Below, piece by piece: positions 26,767 through 35,560 of a DNA stretch of 64,000 bases. Under the pieces are notes generated by a model that did no database searches, had not been told where the DNA came from, and saw only the letters and a program-made list of their open reading frames with translations. Location of the stretch: assembly GCA_023436925.1 (NCBI GenBank), contig JAEZHJ010000147.1, positions 4,490 to 68,489 on the forward strand, written 5' to 3'. The position numbers were made by a program, and so were the translations under genes. This stretch comes from Actinomycetes bacterium (lineage in GTDB: Bacteria; Actinomycetota; Actinomycetes; Propionibacteriales; Propionibacteriaceae). The stretch's first letter is position 1. Every line of letters starts with the position of its first letter.

Positions 26767-28397
26767 GCCGGTCCTGGGAATGCGCCCGGCTGGTCATCGA
26801 GCAGTTGCTGGCCGATGGTGTCACCGACCTGGTGCTCGCCCCCGGCTCGCGGTCCGCGCCGGTGGCCCTGGCTGCGCAGGCCGCCGAGGCGGTGGGCCGG
26901 CTGCGGCTGCACGTCCGGGTGGACGAGCGGACGGCCGGCTTCCTCGCCCTCGGCCTGGCCCGCGGAGCCGGCCGCTGCGTGCCGGTGCTGACCACGTCCG
27001 GCACCGCGGTCGGCAACCTGTTGCCCGCGGTGATGGAGGCCTCCCACGCCCGGGTCCCGCTGCTGGTGCTGAGCGCGGACCGGCCGCTCGACCAGTTGGG
27101 CACCGGCGCCAACCAGACCACCTACCAGGAGGGCATCTTCGGCCGCTTCACCCGGCACGCCGAGGTGGTCGACGCCGCATCCGATCCCGCCCGCTGGGCC
27201 GGCCAGGTGAGCGCCGTGGTGGGGGCGGCGCAGGGTGACCGGACGGGCCACCGCGGCCCCGCCCACCTCAACCTGGCCCTCCCCGAGCCGCTCGTGCCGG
27301 CCGCCGAGGAGCCTGACTGGACGGCGCCGCTCCCCACCACCCGGCACGCGCGTGGGAACCCGGCCCCGGAGCCGCCGACCCGGTTGCCGTCCGGACCCCG
27401 CACCGTCGTGGTGTGCGGCGACGCCACCGCAGCGGAGGGTGCCGCCGCCCGCCGGTTCGCCGAGGCCTCCGGCGCGCCCCTGGTCGCCGAGCCTTCCAGC
27501 AACGCCCGCTCCGGACCCAACGCGCTGCGCTGTGGCCGGCTGCTGCTCGGCACCGAACTCGCCGACCGGGTGGAGCGGGTGGTCATGTTCGGCCACCCGA
27601 CGCTGTCGCGTCCGGTGAACCGGCTGCTCACCCGCCCCGATGTCGACCTGGTGGTGGTGGGCCAGGGGCCCGACCTGCCGGATCCGGGCCACCGCACCGC
27701 GCTGGCGACCCCGGCGGTGGCGCTGGACCCCCAGCCCGCGGAATGGCTGGAGGTCTGGCTGACGGCCGACGCGGCCTGCTCCGCCCGGGTCGATGCCCTG
27801 CTGGCGGGTCAGGACCGGGTGACCGGACCGGCACTGGCGGCCACCGTTCTCGCCGGAGTGGGCGAGGGTGCCCTCGTGCTGGGCAACTCGATGGCGATCC
27901 GCGACGCCGACCTGGCCCCGCTGGCTGCCCCGCCCGTCCGGGTGCATGCCAATCGCGGCCTGTCGGGCATCGACGGGACCGTCTCGACCGCAGCCGGGAT
28001 CGCGCTCGCCACCGGTGAGCCGGTCACCCTGCTGTGCGGCGACCTGACCCTGGTCCACGACGCCAACGCGCTGGCGATCGGACCCCACGAGCTGCGACCG
28101 CTGCTGCGGGTGGTGGTCGCCGATGACGCCGGCGGCTCCATCTTCGCGACCCTGGAGTACGGGCAGGACCGGTTCGCCGGCTCCTTCGAGCGGATTTTCG
28201 CCACGCCGACCGGGGTCGACCTCGTCGCGCTCGCGAACGCCCTCGGTGTCCCGGCCCGCCGACTGGACAGCCTGGCCCAGGTACGCGAAGCGCTGGCCCG
28301 CCCCGTCACCGGACCGGAAGTCCTGGTGGTCGGGGTGGACCGGGACGGCCGCCGGGACCTGGCCGGGCAACTCGCCCGTTGCGCGGTGCCGCAGTGA
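26763..28397 (+). CDS. menD: 2-succinyl-5-enolpyruvyl-6-hydroxy-3-cyclohexene-1-carboxylate synthase
   Basis: A thiamine-diphosphate enzyme that adds the succinic semialdehyde unit from 2-oxoglutarate to isochorismate. It has 544 residues, the usual length. Seen in order: LAPGSRSAPVALAA, the catalytic Glu region RVDERTAGFLALGLAR, TSGTAVGNLLPAVMEAS, LSADRPLDQLGTGANQTTYQ, the mid region NRGLSGIDGTVSTAAGIAL and the ThDP/Mg motif CGDLTLVHDANAL...VVADDAGGSIF. The ATGA overlap couples it to menC. The TauE/SafE gene starts in its stop codon. Confidence 0.96.
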   Translation: MSRSWECARLVIEQLLADGVTDLVLAPGSRSAPVALAAQAAEAVGRLRLHVRVDERTAGFLALGLARGAGRCVPVLTTSGTAVGNLLPAVMEASHARVPLLVLSADRPLDQLGTGANQTTYQEGIFGRFTRHAEVVDAASDPARWAGQVSAVVGAAQGDRTGHRGPAHLNLALPEPLVPAAEEPDWTAPLPTTRHARGNPAPEPPTRLPSGPRTVVVCGDATAAEGAAARRFAEASGAPLVAEPSSNARSGPNALRCGRLLLGTELADRVERVVMFGHPTLSRPVNRLLTRPDVDLVVVGQGPDLPDPGHRTALATPAVALDPQPAEWLEVWLTADAACSARVDALLAGQDRVTGPALAATVLAGVGEGALVLGNSMAIRDADLAPLAAPPVRVHANRGLSGIDGTVSTAAGIALATGEPVTLLCGDLTLVHDANALAIGPHELRPLLRVVVADDAGGSIFATLEYGQDRFAGSFERIFATPTGVDLVALANALGVPARRLDSLAQVREALARPVTGPEVLVVGVDRDGRRDLAGQLARCAVPQ

Positions 28398-29134
28398 TCC
28401 CCGAGGTGATCGCCGGGCTGCCCTGGGAAGCCTGGCTGGTGGTGGCTGCGGCCGCACTGTTGACCGGCATCGCCAAGACCTCGATCGGCGGTCTGGGGAT
28501 GGTCGCGGTCGCGATGGTCGCGATGGTGATGCCGACCCGGGACTCCACCGGCGCCGTGCTCCTGCTGCTGCTGACCGGCGACCTCGTGGCGATCTGGATC
28601 TACCGGCGCGATGTCGACTGGCGGCTGATCCTGCGGCTGATCCCGCCGGTGCTGGTCGGGATCGCGCTGGGGGCGGGCTTCCTGCAGGTCGCCGACGACC
28701 TGGTGCTGCGACGCACTATCGGTGTGATGATCCTCGGCCTGCTGATCCTGGGTGCCTGGCGCGACGTCCTGCCCCGGGACGGCCGCTGGATGGCGCCCGC
28801 CTACGGCGGTCTGGCCGGCTTCACGACCATGGTCGCCAATGCCGGCGGCGCCCCGCTGAGCCTCTACCTGCTCGCCGCCCGGTTCGAGAAGTGGCGGTTC
28901 ATCGGCACCGGGGCCTGGTTCTTCTTCGCCGTCAACGCCATCAAGTTGCCGATCTCGGCCGGGCTGGGGATCGTCCGCGCCGACACCGTGGCGCTGTGGG
29001 CCAGCGTGATGCCGATCGTGCTCCTGGGCACCTGGCTGGGCCGGGTGGTCATCAAGCGGGTCGAGCAGCGGCTCTTCGAGGGCCTGGTGACCGCCTCGGT
29101 GGCGGTCTCCGCGCTCTACCTGACCTTCCTGTAG
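28394..29134 (+). CDS. TSUP family permease (TauE/SafE)
   Basis: A 246-residue membrane protein with about eight helices and the two-fold TSUP pattern: LTGIAKTSIGGLGMVAVAMV at the start and GGLAGFTTMVANAGGAPLSLYL in the second half, both carrying the conserved Gly-rich turns. Members export sulfite, sulfoacetate or other organic anions, or import formate-like ions. The substrate here is unknown. GTG at 28394 overlaps the menD stop (GTGA). A TTG 15 nt upstream is a weaker alternative. Its place at the end of the men operon is probably incidental. Confidence 0.85.
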   Translation: MIPEVIAGLPWEAWLVVAAAALLTGIAKTSIGGLGMVAVAMVAMVMPTRDSTGAVLLLLLTGDLVAIWIYRRDVDWRLILRLIPPVLVGIALGAGFLQVADDLVLRRTIGVMILGLLILGAWRDVLPRDGRWMAPAYGGLAGFTTMVANAGGAPLSLYLLAARFEKWRFIGTGAWFFFAVNAIKLPISAGLGIVRADTVALWASVMPIVLLGTWLGRVVIKRVEQRLFEGLVTASVAVSALYLTFL

Positions 29135-29144
29135 GCCAGAACCG

Positions 29145-30797
29145 TCAGTCGAGGCTGCGCAACCAGGCGCGCACCCGATGGGTCGCCTTGACGTCGTCCT
29201 CGTTGTACTCCAGCACCCGGATCCGGGCGCTGTCGCGCTCCGCCGCCGTCGCCCCGGACACCGCCTGCTGGAACCACGCCATCGAGTTGCGTCCACCGGG
29301 ATCGGGATCGCGCCAGGAGAACCCGGCGCCCAGGCTGGCGACCACCTTCAGCCCGAGGCCGTCGGTGCCGAAGAAATGCCGCCGAACGACCGGGAACAGG
29401 TCGACGAACCGCTGGTGGGAGAACTCGACGGCCCAGGCCAGGACGGGGTCCTCGTGCGCCCGCGCCAGGCGCTCCACCTGGTCCCGCTCGTAGCCGGAGT
29501 AGTGGTAGACCAGCGCGTCGGTCCCGGCCACCCGGTCTCGCAGCCAGGCCAGCGCCCGGACGGCGAGGGCCGCCTCAGCGTCCTCGTCGAGGGGACGGAA
29601 GTCGCTGAACTCCACGTACTCCGACTGCCCGGTGGCGGGCTGGCTGACCCAGAACCCCCACAGGTAGACCTTCTCCTCGGCCGAGGTTTCCACGTCCAGG
29701 TCGATCTCCAGCGAGGCGACCGGCAGGTCGACCGGGTCGGTTCCGATCCGTTCCAGTTGGACGCCGTCGCGCAGCAGCAGCGATCGGCGTTGGGCCAGCC
29801 GGACGCGGTCCTCGGCTCCCTTGCGGTGGCCGACCCGTGGCAGGTACTGCGGCAGCAGCAGGTCCAGGTCGGCGCGGGCGAGGTCGGTGACGGTGGTGAC
29901 CCCGGCTTCGCGCAGCATGGCGATCTCGTGCCGGTCCAGCGGCGACTTGCTGATCCGCAGCGACAGGTCGTCGGGGTCGAGGCGTTGCTGGCACAGCGGC
30001 CACCAGGTGCAGGTCTCGCACTCGCGGGTGCGGATCGGCAGCACCTGCGGCAGCGGCGACGGCGGTAGCCCGGCGGCGGCCTCGGCGATCTCCAGCCGCA
30101 GCCCGAACTCGTAGTCGTAACGGGCCAGGGCGCTGGTCACCTCCTCCTCCGGCCCGGACGGCTGGCCGCCGGCGAGCGGGACCGCGGGGGTGGTCAGGTC
30201 GAGCCAGACCGCCACCTGGCCCAGGCCGTCCACCGGGTCGTCGCCCACCACCAGGCCGAGCGGTTGCGGGCCGGCGTACCCGGCCGACTCCAGCATCCGG
30301 TGGTAGTGGGCCAGCCGCATCGCCAGGTGCCAGCGGTAGCGCCACCGGAACCGGATCCTGGGCAACTCCTGCCGGTCGGTCAGGTCGACCAGGCGGGAGA
30401 GGTCGGCCTGGCTGTCGTCGCCGCGGCTGTCGAAGATGCGGTAGCTGCGCACCACGCCGGGGACGTAGCCGGACGGGGTGCGGACGAGCAGGTCCGGCCG
30501 GCCCACCCGGTGGTCGGCGGCGGGCAGCCGTCCACCCACGATCACCGGCGCCTGGTCGGCCATTGCGGCCAGGCAGGCCGCCTCCTGTTCGGCCAGGGGC
30601 AGGTCGGTCAGGCGACGCAGGTCGACCACACCCGGGTTGTGGTCCACCACCTCGGCCAGCACCGCAGCGGCGAAGCCGCGGTGGTCGGCGGCCCACTGCG
30701 GACGCGGCGGGGGCGGCGGGGCCACCAGCCCTGGCTGGTAGGCGTTGTGGGTCTTGAGCGGGCAGGAACCCGCCGCCGAGGAGTGGAGTTGGGGCAT
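29145..30797 (-). CDS. TM0106-family RecB-like nuclease with RNase H-like domain
   Basis: A 550-residue protein. The N-terminal half is a PD-(D/E)XK nuclease: SSAAGSCPLKTHNAYQPG near residue 10, VIVGGRLPAADHRVGRPDLLVR near 90, and the Cys cluster CETCTWWPLC near 275, which with the early Cys can bind an Fe-S cluster as in AddB/Cas4. The C-terminal half has a DEDD-type RNase H-like start (LEIDLDVETSAEEKVYLWGF) and ends with EYNEDDVKATHRVRAWL, supplying acidic residues. Its role is probably DNA end processing, but it is unproven for the family. The start ATG overlaps the menG stop (TGATG), so both are expressed together. Confidence 0.85.
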   Translation of the reverse strand: MPQLHSSAAGSCPLKTHNAYQPGLVAPPPPPRPQWAADHRGFAAAVLAEVVDHNPGVVDLRRLTDLPLAEQEAACLAAMADQAPVIVGGRLPAADHRVGRPDLLVRTPSGYVPGVVRSYRIFDSRGDDSQADLSRLVDLTDRQELPRIRFRWRYRWHLAMRLAHYHRMLESAGYAGPQPLGLVVGDDPVDGLGQVAVWLDLTTPAVPLAGGQPSGPEEEVTSALARYDYEFGLRLEIAEAAAGLPPSPLPQVLPIRTRECETCTWWPLCQQRLDPDDLSLRISKSPLDRHEIAMLREAGVTTVTDLARADLDLLLPQYLPRVGHRKGAEDRVRLAQRRSLLLRDGVQLERIGTDPVDLPVASLEIDLDVETSAEEKVYLWGFWVSQPATGQSEYVEFSDFRPLDEDAEAALAVRALAWLRDRVAGTDALVYHYSGYERDQVERLARAHEDPVLAWAVEFSHQRFVDLFPVVRRHFFGTDGLGLKVVASLGAGFSWRDPDPGGRNSMAWFQQAVSGATAAERDSARIRVLEYNEDDVKATHRVRAWLRSLD

Positions 30798-31498
30798 CAG
30801 GCGTGGGCGCGGTGCAGCGCGACGATCCCCCCGCTCAGGTTCTTCCAGCCGACCTGGTGCCAGCCGGCACCGTGCAGCAGGTCGGCCAGGGCCCGCTGGT
30901 CGGGCCAGGCCAGGATCGATTCGCCGAGGTAGTCATAGGCCGCCGGGTTGGACGAGGCCAGCGACGCCAGCCGGGGCAGGACTTCCCGCAGGTAGGTGTG
31001 GTACGTGGTACGGAACGGGGCCCAGGTCGGGGTGGAGAACTCGCAGACGACGATTCGTCCGCCCGGCCGGGTGACCCGCCGCAGCTCGGTCAGGGCGCCG
31101 GCGGTGTCCTCGACATTGCGCAGCCCGAACGAGATCGTGACAGCGTCGAAGGCGGCGTCGGCGAACGGCAGGTTGAGCGCGTCGGCGTTGACGAACGGCA
31201 GGTCGGGGTGCTTGTCGCGCCCGGCCGACAGCATCCCGAAGGACAGGTCGGCCGGCACCACCCGGGCACCGGCCTTGGCGAAGGGCATGGACGAGGTGCC
31301 GGTTCCGGCCGCCAGGTCGAGGATCAACTCCCCGGGGCGGGGCTCGACGGCGGCGACCGTGGCCGAGCGCCAGGCGCGGTCCTGGCCGAGGGAGAGCAGG
31401 TCGTTCATCAGGTCGTAGCGGCCCGCGACGTGGTCGAACATTGCCGCCACCTCGGCCCGACGCCGTTCCAGGGTTGCCCGGGCATCCGTCTTCAGCAC
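30797..31498 (-). CDS. menG: Demethylmenaquinone methyltransferase
   Basis: Performs the last step to menaquinone, C-methylation of demethylmenaquinone with SAM. It has 233 residues. UbiE/MenG signatures are present: [20 protein letters not shown] at the N-terminus, [16 protein letters not shown] as SAM motif [15 protein letters not shown], and [11 protein letters not shown]...[12 protein letters not shown] towards the end. The start GTG at 31498 has no ribosome site and is preceded after 6 nt by CAGGCT, a weak leaderless -10. It lies upstream of, and one base into, the nuclease gene. Confidence 0.94.
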   Translation of the reverse strand: MLKTDARATLERRRAEVAAMFDHVAGRYDLMNDLLSLGQDRAWRSATVAAVEPRPGELILDLAAGTGTSSMPFAKAGARVVPADLSFGMLSAGRDKHPDLPFVNADALNLPFADAAFDAVTISFGLRNVEDTAGALTELRRVTRPGGRIVVCEFSTPTWAPFRTTYHTYLREVLPRLASLASSNPAAYDYLGESILAWPDQRALADLLHGAGWHQVGWKNLSGGIVALHRAHA

Positions 31499-31569
31499 GG
31501 CTCTAGCCTGCCACGCGGCGACGACTGTTGCCGCCGTGGCCCCGATTCGCGGCATCCCGGCTGGTGAGC

Positions 31570-31575
31570 GACAAT
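31570..31575 (+). promoter_or_regulatory. -10 box of the ABC exporter
   Basis: GACAAT lies 7 nt before the ATG of the ATPase gene. There is no ribosome site in this interval, so the transcript is probably leaderless. Confidence 0.45.
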
Positions 31576-31582
31576 CGATCCC

Positions 31583-32257
31583 ATGGCGAAACGGACCCCG
31601 GTGCTCAAGGTCACCGGCCTGCGGAAGGCCTTCGGGCCGGTGGTGATCGTGGACGACTTCAACCTCGAGGTGCACGCCGGTGAGGCAGTCGCGCTCACCG
31701 GGCGCAACGGCGCGGGCAAGTCGACGGTGCTGCGCTGCGTCATCGGCGCCGAGCGCCCCGACGAGGGCTCGGTCACCGTCAAGGGCATCCAGGTCAGCGA
31801 GACCAACCCGGAGATCCGCCGCGAGGTCGCCACCGTCATCGACGACCTCGACTTCTTCCCCGACCTGTCGGTGGTCGAGCACCTCGACCTGCTGGCCCGC
31901 GCGCACGGCATCGCCGACGCGGAGGCGGCGGTCGACGAGGTGCTGCACGAGGTCCAGCTGGTCCCGCAGTCCGGCCAGCTGCCGGCCACCTTGTCGTCGG
32001 GCCAGCGGCGGCGGCTCGCGCTGGCGACCGCCTTCGTCCGTCCCCGCTCGCTGCTCATCCTCGACGAGCCGGAGCAGCGGCTGGACACCGAGGGCGTCGC
32101 CTGGCTGGCCGAGCGGCTGCGCGCTGAGCGGGCCCGCGGGCTGGCGATCCTGATGGCCAGCCATGAGCCGGCGCTGGTCGACGCGGTCGCCACCCGCGTC
32201 GTGCGCCTGGCCGGTGCCCAGGCCGCGGTGCCGGCCGGCGGCGAGAGCGACGAATGA
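31583..32257 (+). CDS. ABC transporter ATP-binding protein
   Basis: A 224-residue ABC ATPase. Walker A is GRNGAGKST near residue 42, the signature [12 protein letters not shown] near 138, Walker B LLILDEP near 158, and the H-loop ASHEP near 194. Q-loop residues lie around [12 protein letters not shown]. It forms a two-gene unit with the following membrane protein (ATGA overlap), typical of actinobacterial ABC-2-like exporters. The substrate is unknown. Confidence 0.9.
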   Translation: MAKRTPVLKVTGLRKAFGPVVIVDDFNLEVHAGEAVALTGRNGAGKSTVLRCVIGAERPDEGSVTVKGIQVSETNPEIRREVATVIDDLDFFPDLSVVEHLDLLARAHGIADAEAAVDEVLHEVQLVPQSGQLPATLSSGQRRRLALATAFVRPRSLLILDEPEQRLDTEGVAWLAERLRAERARGLAILMASHEPALVDAVATRVVRLAGAQAAVPAGGESDE

Positions 32258-33960
32258 GCAAGAAGTCGCGCAAGCTGATCCGCTCGGCGGTATTGGAGCC
32301 GGCAGCTGAGCCGGCCCCGCCGGTCGAGGAGGCGCCGCCGCGGGAGTTCTACTTCGTCTCCGCCGAGACCGAGCCGGTCGACGAGAAGGAACTCCACGAC
32401 CAGATCAAGCTGTGGCGGCACGGTCGTGCCACCCGCACCATCGGCGAGGTGCTGCGGGACGGCTACGTGGCCCTGTTCAGCGTCGTCGTGCTCGGCGCGA
32501 TGGCGATCAATGTCCTGCTCAACGCCCAGTCGGGAGCCTCGGCCTGCACCACCCAGGAGTGCGGCGTCGCCCGCCTGATGATGCCGACCGCGATGGTGCT
32601 GGGCTGCTACGCCCTCACCTTGTCGATCGCCCGGCTGTTCGGGCCCGTGCTGGCCTCCGCCGCCGAGGGGTTCTGGCTGATGGACGCGCCGCTCAGCCGC
32701 CGTCGGCTGCTGCGCGGCCGGCTAATCCTGGTCGTCGTCATCGCGGGTGTGGTGTCCGCCGCGGTCACCGCGCTGGTCTCCGCGCTGGTCGGCATGACGG
32801 CCGTTCCGCTGCTGCTGTGGACGGCGGCCGCCGGTCTGGGCAGCGCCGCGCTGATGGCCGTGGCCGGCGCCGAGCAGGGCCTGGAGCGCACCTCCCGGGT
32901 GCGCGGCCTGCTGTGGCTGTTCGGCCTGGCGACCGTGGTCGTGCTGCTCTTCGTGGTCTCGATCGCGGCCGGCTGGCTGCCCGCCTCGGGCGCCCGGATC
33001 GACCTCGCCGCCTGGGTGGTCGCCGGGGTCGTCGTGGCGGCGATCGCCGGGCTGGTGGTCGGCCTGGTGGCCGCCAACCGTCGGCTGGAGCAGATCCGCC
33101 GTGCGCGGCTGCTCAGCGGCGGCTCGCTGGTCTCCGGCATGCAGGGCGCGATGTTCGCCCTCGACTTCGGCCTGATCCGCGACATCCTGGTCGAGCGTGA
33201 AGCCGCCAGCCGTGGTCACGTCCGGCCCACCAAGGGCAGGGGGACCGGGGTCAGCGCGCTGGTCTGGCGCGATGTCGAGCGGCTGTGGCGCTACCCGAAG
33301 CCGTGGATCGCGCTGGCGGTCAGCCTCGTGGTGCCCTACGCCGCGGACGCGCTGCGGCTCAGCCAGGTCAACCCGCTGATCAGCGGCCTGGCGCTGGTGA
33401 TCGCCCTGGTGCCGTTCCTCGGCAGCCTGCGGGTGCTGACCCGGACCGGCGGCCTGGCGCGGATGATGCCGTTCAAGACATCGACGATCCGGACCGCCGC
33501 GATGGCGGTGCCGGCCGGCCTGGCCCTGGTGTGGGCGGTGCTGGCCACCCCGGCCTTCGTCGGGATCGCCAGCAGCGGCGCCGACCGGCAAGTGCTTCCC
33601 GGCGCGCTGGCGGCTCTGGTCACCGCCATCGCCGGCCTCTTCGGGGCGGTGCGGTGGGTGACGGCCAAGCGGGTCGACTTCGGGGTGCCGATGATGGCCA
33701 CCGAGTCCGGCGCCATGCCGCCCACCCTGCTGTTCAACCTGTTCCGCGGCATCGACGTCGTCGCCGCGATCACGCTGCCGATGGTGCTCCAGGCGCCGGT
33801 GACCTGGTCGCTGGGTATCGCCGGGGTGGTCTTCGTCCTGCTGCGGGGCACGTTCAACATGGATGAGCTCAAGGCCGAGCAGGCCGCGCTGCAGCGCGAG
33901 GAGGCGGCCCGCAAGGCCGGGACCGTGGAGAAGAAGAAGATCGTCCGTCCGAAGAGCTGA
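32254..33960 (+). CDS. ABC exporter membrane protein (DUF6297-like)
   Basis: A 568-residue integral membrane protein with 11-12 predicted helices. It has a charged cytoplasmic N-terminus of about 70 residues and a basic C-terminal tail ([15 protein letters not shown]). A conserved-looking cytoplasmic segment [17 protein letters not shown] separates two membrane blocks. I associate this family with DUF6297 proteins paired with an ABC ATPase, but that name is from memory. It is coupled to the ATPase gene by an ATGA overlap, so it is probably its permease. Substrate unknown. Confidence 0.7.
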   Translation: MSKKSRKLIRSAVLEPAAEPAPPVEEAPPREFYFVSAETEPVDEKELHDQIKLWRHGRATRTIGEVLRDGYVALFSVVVLGAMAINVLLNAQSGASACTTQECGVARLMMPTAMVLGCYALTLSIARLFGPVLASAAEGFWLMDAPLSRRRLLRGRLILVVVIAGVVSAAVTALVSALVGMTAVPLLLWTAAAGLGSAALMAVAGAEQGLERTSRVRGLLWLFGLATVVVLLFVVSIAAGWLPASGARIDLAAWVVAGVVVAAIAGLVVGLVAANRRLEQIRRARLLSGGSLVSGMQGAMFALDFGLIRDILVEREAASRGHVRPTKGRGTGVSALVWRDVERLWRYPKPWIALAVSLVVPYAADALRLSQVNPLISGLALVIALVPFLGSLRVLTRTGGLARMMPFKTSTIRTAAMAVPAGLALVWAVLATPAFVGIASSGADRQVLPGALAALVTAIAGLFGAVRWVTAKRVDFGVPMMATESGAMPPTLLFNLFRGIDVVAAITLPMVLQAPVTWSLGIAGVVFVLLRGTFNMDELKAEQAALQREEAARKAGTVEKKKIVRPKS

Positions 33961-33978
33961 CGGCCACCGACCCGGCAG

Positions 33979-34008
33979 CGGCGGCACCGCCGCCGGGCGG
34001 TGCCGCCG
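33979..34008. terminator. Bidirectional terminator hairpin
   Basis: CGGCGGCACCGCC and GGCGGTGCCGCCG form a perfect 13-bp stem with loop GCCG. It sits between the converging ends of the ABC membrane protein gene and the PTS EIIA gene, 18 nt and 8 nt away, so it can serve both strands. Confidence 0.8.
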
Positions 34009-34016
34009 ACCTGCGA

Positions 34017-34463
34017 TCAGAGTTCGAAGAGCAGGTCCCCGGCGCTGACCTCGTTGCCGATGGCGTTGGACGTGACGGAGTCGGCCGGCCGGTCGAGGGC
34101 GACGATGATCACGGTGCTGCTGAAGCCGCGGGCGACGATATCGGCCGGGTCCCAGGTGACCACCGGATCGCCGGCGGTCAGGGTCTGCCCATCGGCGGCG
34201 TGGAGCTCGAACCCCTCACCGTTGAGCGAGACCGTGTCGATGCCCAGGTGGACCAGCACCCCGGCGCCGTCGGCGGTCTGCATCGCCAGGGCGTGGGGGT
34301 GCAGCTTGACGATCGTCCCCGAGACCGGGGAGACCACGGTGGTGCGGCCGGCGGCGGGACGGATCCCGACACCCGGTCCGACCATCTGACCGGCGAAGAC
34401 CGGATCCTCGACATCGGTGATTGCGATGACGCTGCCCGCGCAGGGGGCCTGCACGGCGGTCAC
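34017..34463 (-). CDS. crr: PTS EIIA component (glucose/GlcNAc type)
   Basis: A 148-residue EIIA-Glc-type phosphocarrier. It receives phosphate from HPr on His72 in GVLVHLGIDTV and passes it to EIIB. His57 in KLHPHALA is the second active-site histidine. The family pattern VFAGQMVGPGVGIRPAAG and SPVSGTIVKL is clear. The GTG start overlaps the EIIB stop (GTGA). In many bacteria EIIA is fused to EIICB. Here EIIA, EIIB and EIIC are three separate proteins, as in Streptomyces. Confidence 0.92.
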   Translation of the reverse strand: MTAVQAPCAGSVIAITDVEDPVFAGQMVGPGVGIRPAAGRTTVVSPVSGTIVKLHPHALAMQTADGAGVLVHLGIDTVSLNGEGFELHAADGQTLTAGDPVVTWDPADIVARGFSSTVIIVALDRPADSVTSNAIGNEVSAGDLLFEL

Positions 34464-34693
34464 AGCAGGTCCTCGATGTCATCGGCGAGGGTGTCCGCCT
34501 CGGGGCCCACGACGACCTGCACGATCCGGCCGGCGCTCATCACGCCGTGGGCGCCGGCGGCCTTGAGCGCCGACTCGTCCACCCGGCCAGGGTCCTTCAC
34601 CTCGGTGCGCAGCCGCGTGATGCAGGCCTCCACCTCCGCGATGTTCTCAGCACCGCCGAGCCCGGCGATTATCTGCTGTGCCTTGGTTGCCAT
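34460..34693 (-). CDS. nagF: PTS EIIB component (GlcNAc type)
   Basis: A 77-residue EIIB. The phosphorylated cysteine is Cys24 in EVEACITRLR, the canonical C-[IVL]-T-R-L-R motif. Phosphate passes from EIIA to this cysteine and then to the sugar in EIIC. The ATG at 34693 has an AGAGAGGA ribosome site. It is the first gene of the reverse-strand unit and diverges from the GntR regulator across the operator region. The symbol follows the Streptomyces naming for a stand-alone EIIB. Confidence 0.92.
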   Translation of the reverse strand: MATKAQQIIAGLGGAENIAEVEACITRLRTEVKDPGRVDESALKAAGAHGVMSAGRIVQVVVGPEADTLADDIEDLL

Positions 34694-34727
34694 CTGCGTC
34701 CTCTCTGACAGGGGGTGTGTGTCGCCC

Positions 34728-34756
34728 TTGACACCTGGTCGGTACGTTAGCATGAT
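34728..34756 (+). promoter_or_regulatory. Promoter of the GntR regulator gene
   Basis: A near-consensus sigma-70 promoter: TTGACA at 34728-34733, a 17-nt spacer, and CATGAT at 34751-34756. The predicted start site at about 34763 coincides with the edge of the palindromic operator, so the regulator would repress itself. Confidence 0.75.
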
Positions 34757-34764
34757 GATCCGCA

Positions 34765-34780
34765 ACTGGTACGTACCAGT
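34765..34780. promoter_or_regulatory. DasR/NagR-type operator (dre-like)
   Basis: ACTGGTACGTACCAGT is a perfect 16-bp palindrome. It closely resembles the dre consensus bound by DasR (ACTGGTCTAGACCAGT), differing only in the central four bases. It lies at the predicted transcription start of the gntR gene and upstream of the divergent EIIB-EIIA unit, so one site can control both. By family knowledge, glucosamine-6-phosphate or GlcNAc-6-phosphate would release the repressor. Confidence 0.8.
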
Positions 34781-34804
34781 ACGGACCTATTCGCGGGAGG
34801 TGTG

Positions 34805-35536
34805 GTGACCGAGGAGACCATCCTCGCCGGGCCGGTGCCCAAGCACCTCCAGCTGCGCGACCGGATCATCAGCCTCTGCGTCCCCGGCCAGGCGATCCCC
34901 TCCGAGCGGGAACTCATGCTCGACTACGGCGTCTCCCGGGCCACCGTCCGCAAGGCCATCGACGGCCTGGTGGCGGACGGGGTGCTGCGGCGAACCCAGG
35001 GCCTGGGCACCTTCGCGCTGCGCCCCCGGGTCGAGTCGACCCTGCACCTGGCCTCATTCACCACCGACATGCGGCGCCGCGGGCTCACCCCGTCCACCCG
35101 GTTGCTGGGGGCGGGGCTGCGCCGTCCGCCCGCCGCGGTGGCCGCCGCCCTCGGCCTCGGCCCGGCCGACAAGGCCTGGCGGGTCACCCGGATCCGGCTG
35201 GCCGACGGCCAGCCGATCGCCCACGAGGACGGCTGGTACCCCGGCGCGCTGCTGCCCGACCTCGACCAGCACGACCTGGCCGGCGAATCCCTCTACCGCA
35301 TCCTCGGCGAGGACTACGGCTACTGGATCGACAAGGCATCCCAGGTCCTGTGGGGCGAGAGCGCGACGCCCGAGTTCGCCGAGCTGCTCGCCGCCCCGGC
35401 CCACACACCGCTGCTGGTCTTCCGGCGCCACTCCAGCGCAGCCGGTCGTCCGATCGAGGAAGTGGTCTCGCGTTATCGCGGCGACCGCTACCAACTGCAC
35501 ATGGAACTGCGCAGCGACATGCTCCCCTCCCAGTAA
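34805..35536 (+). CDS. GntR/HutC-family regulator, DasR/NagR-like
   Basis: A 243-residue repressor. The winged helix at about residues 10-75 has GQAIPSERELMLDYGVSRAT and VRKAIDGLVADGVLRRTQGLGTF. The UTRA effector domain follows from about residue 90 (TRLLGAGLRRPPAAVAAALG, PIAHEDGWYPGALLPDL). This family senses phosphorylated aminosugars, and the genes around it are GlcNAc uptake and catabolism. Two adjacent GTG codons (34802, 34805) can start it. The second has GGGAGG at a workable distance. A perfect dre-like palindrome lies at its own promoter. Confidence 0.9.
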   Translation: MTEETILAGPVPKHLQLRDRIISLCVPGQAIPSERELMLDYGVSRATVRKAIDGLVADGVLRRTQGLGTFALRPRVESTLHLASFTTDMRRRGLTPSTRLLGAGLRRPPAAVAAALGLGPADKAWRVTRIRLADGQPIAHEDGWYPGALLPDLDQHDLAGESLYRILGEDYGYWIDKASQVLWGESATPEFAELLAAPAHTPLLVFRRHSSAAGRPIEEVVSRYRGDRYQLHMELRSDMLPSQ

Positions 35537-35560
35537 CACCCCCGATGGAAGGAAACCCCG

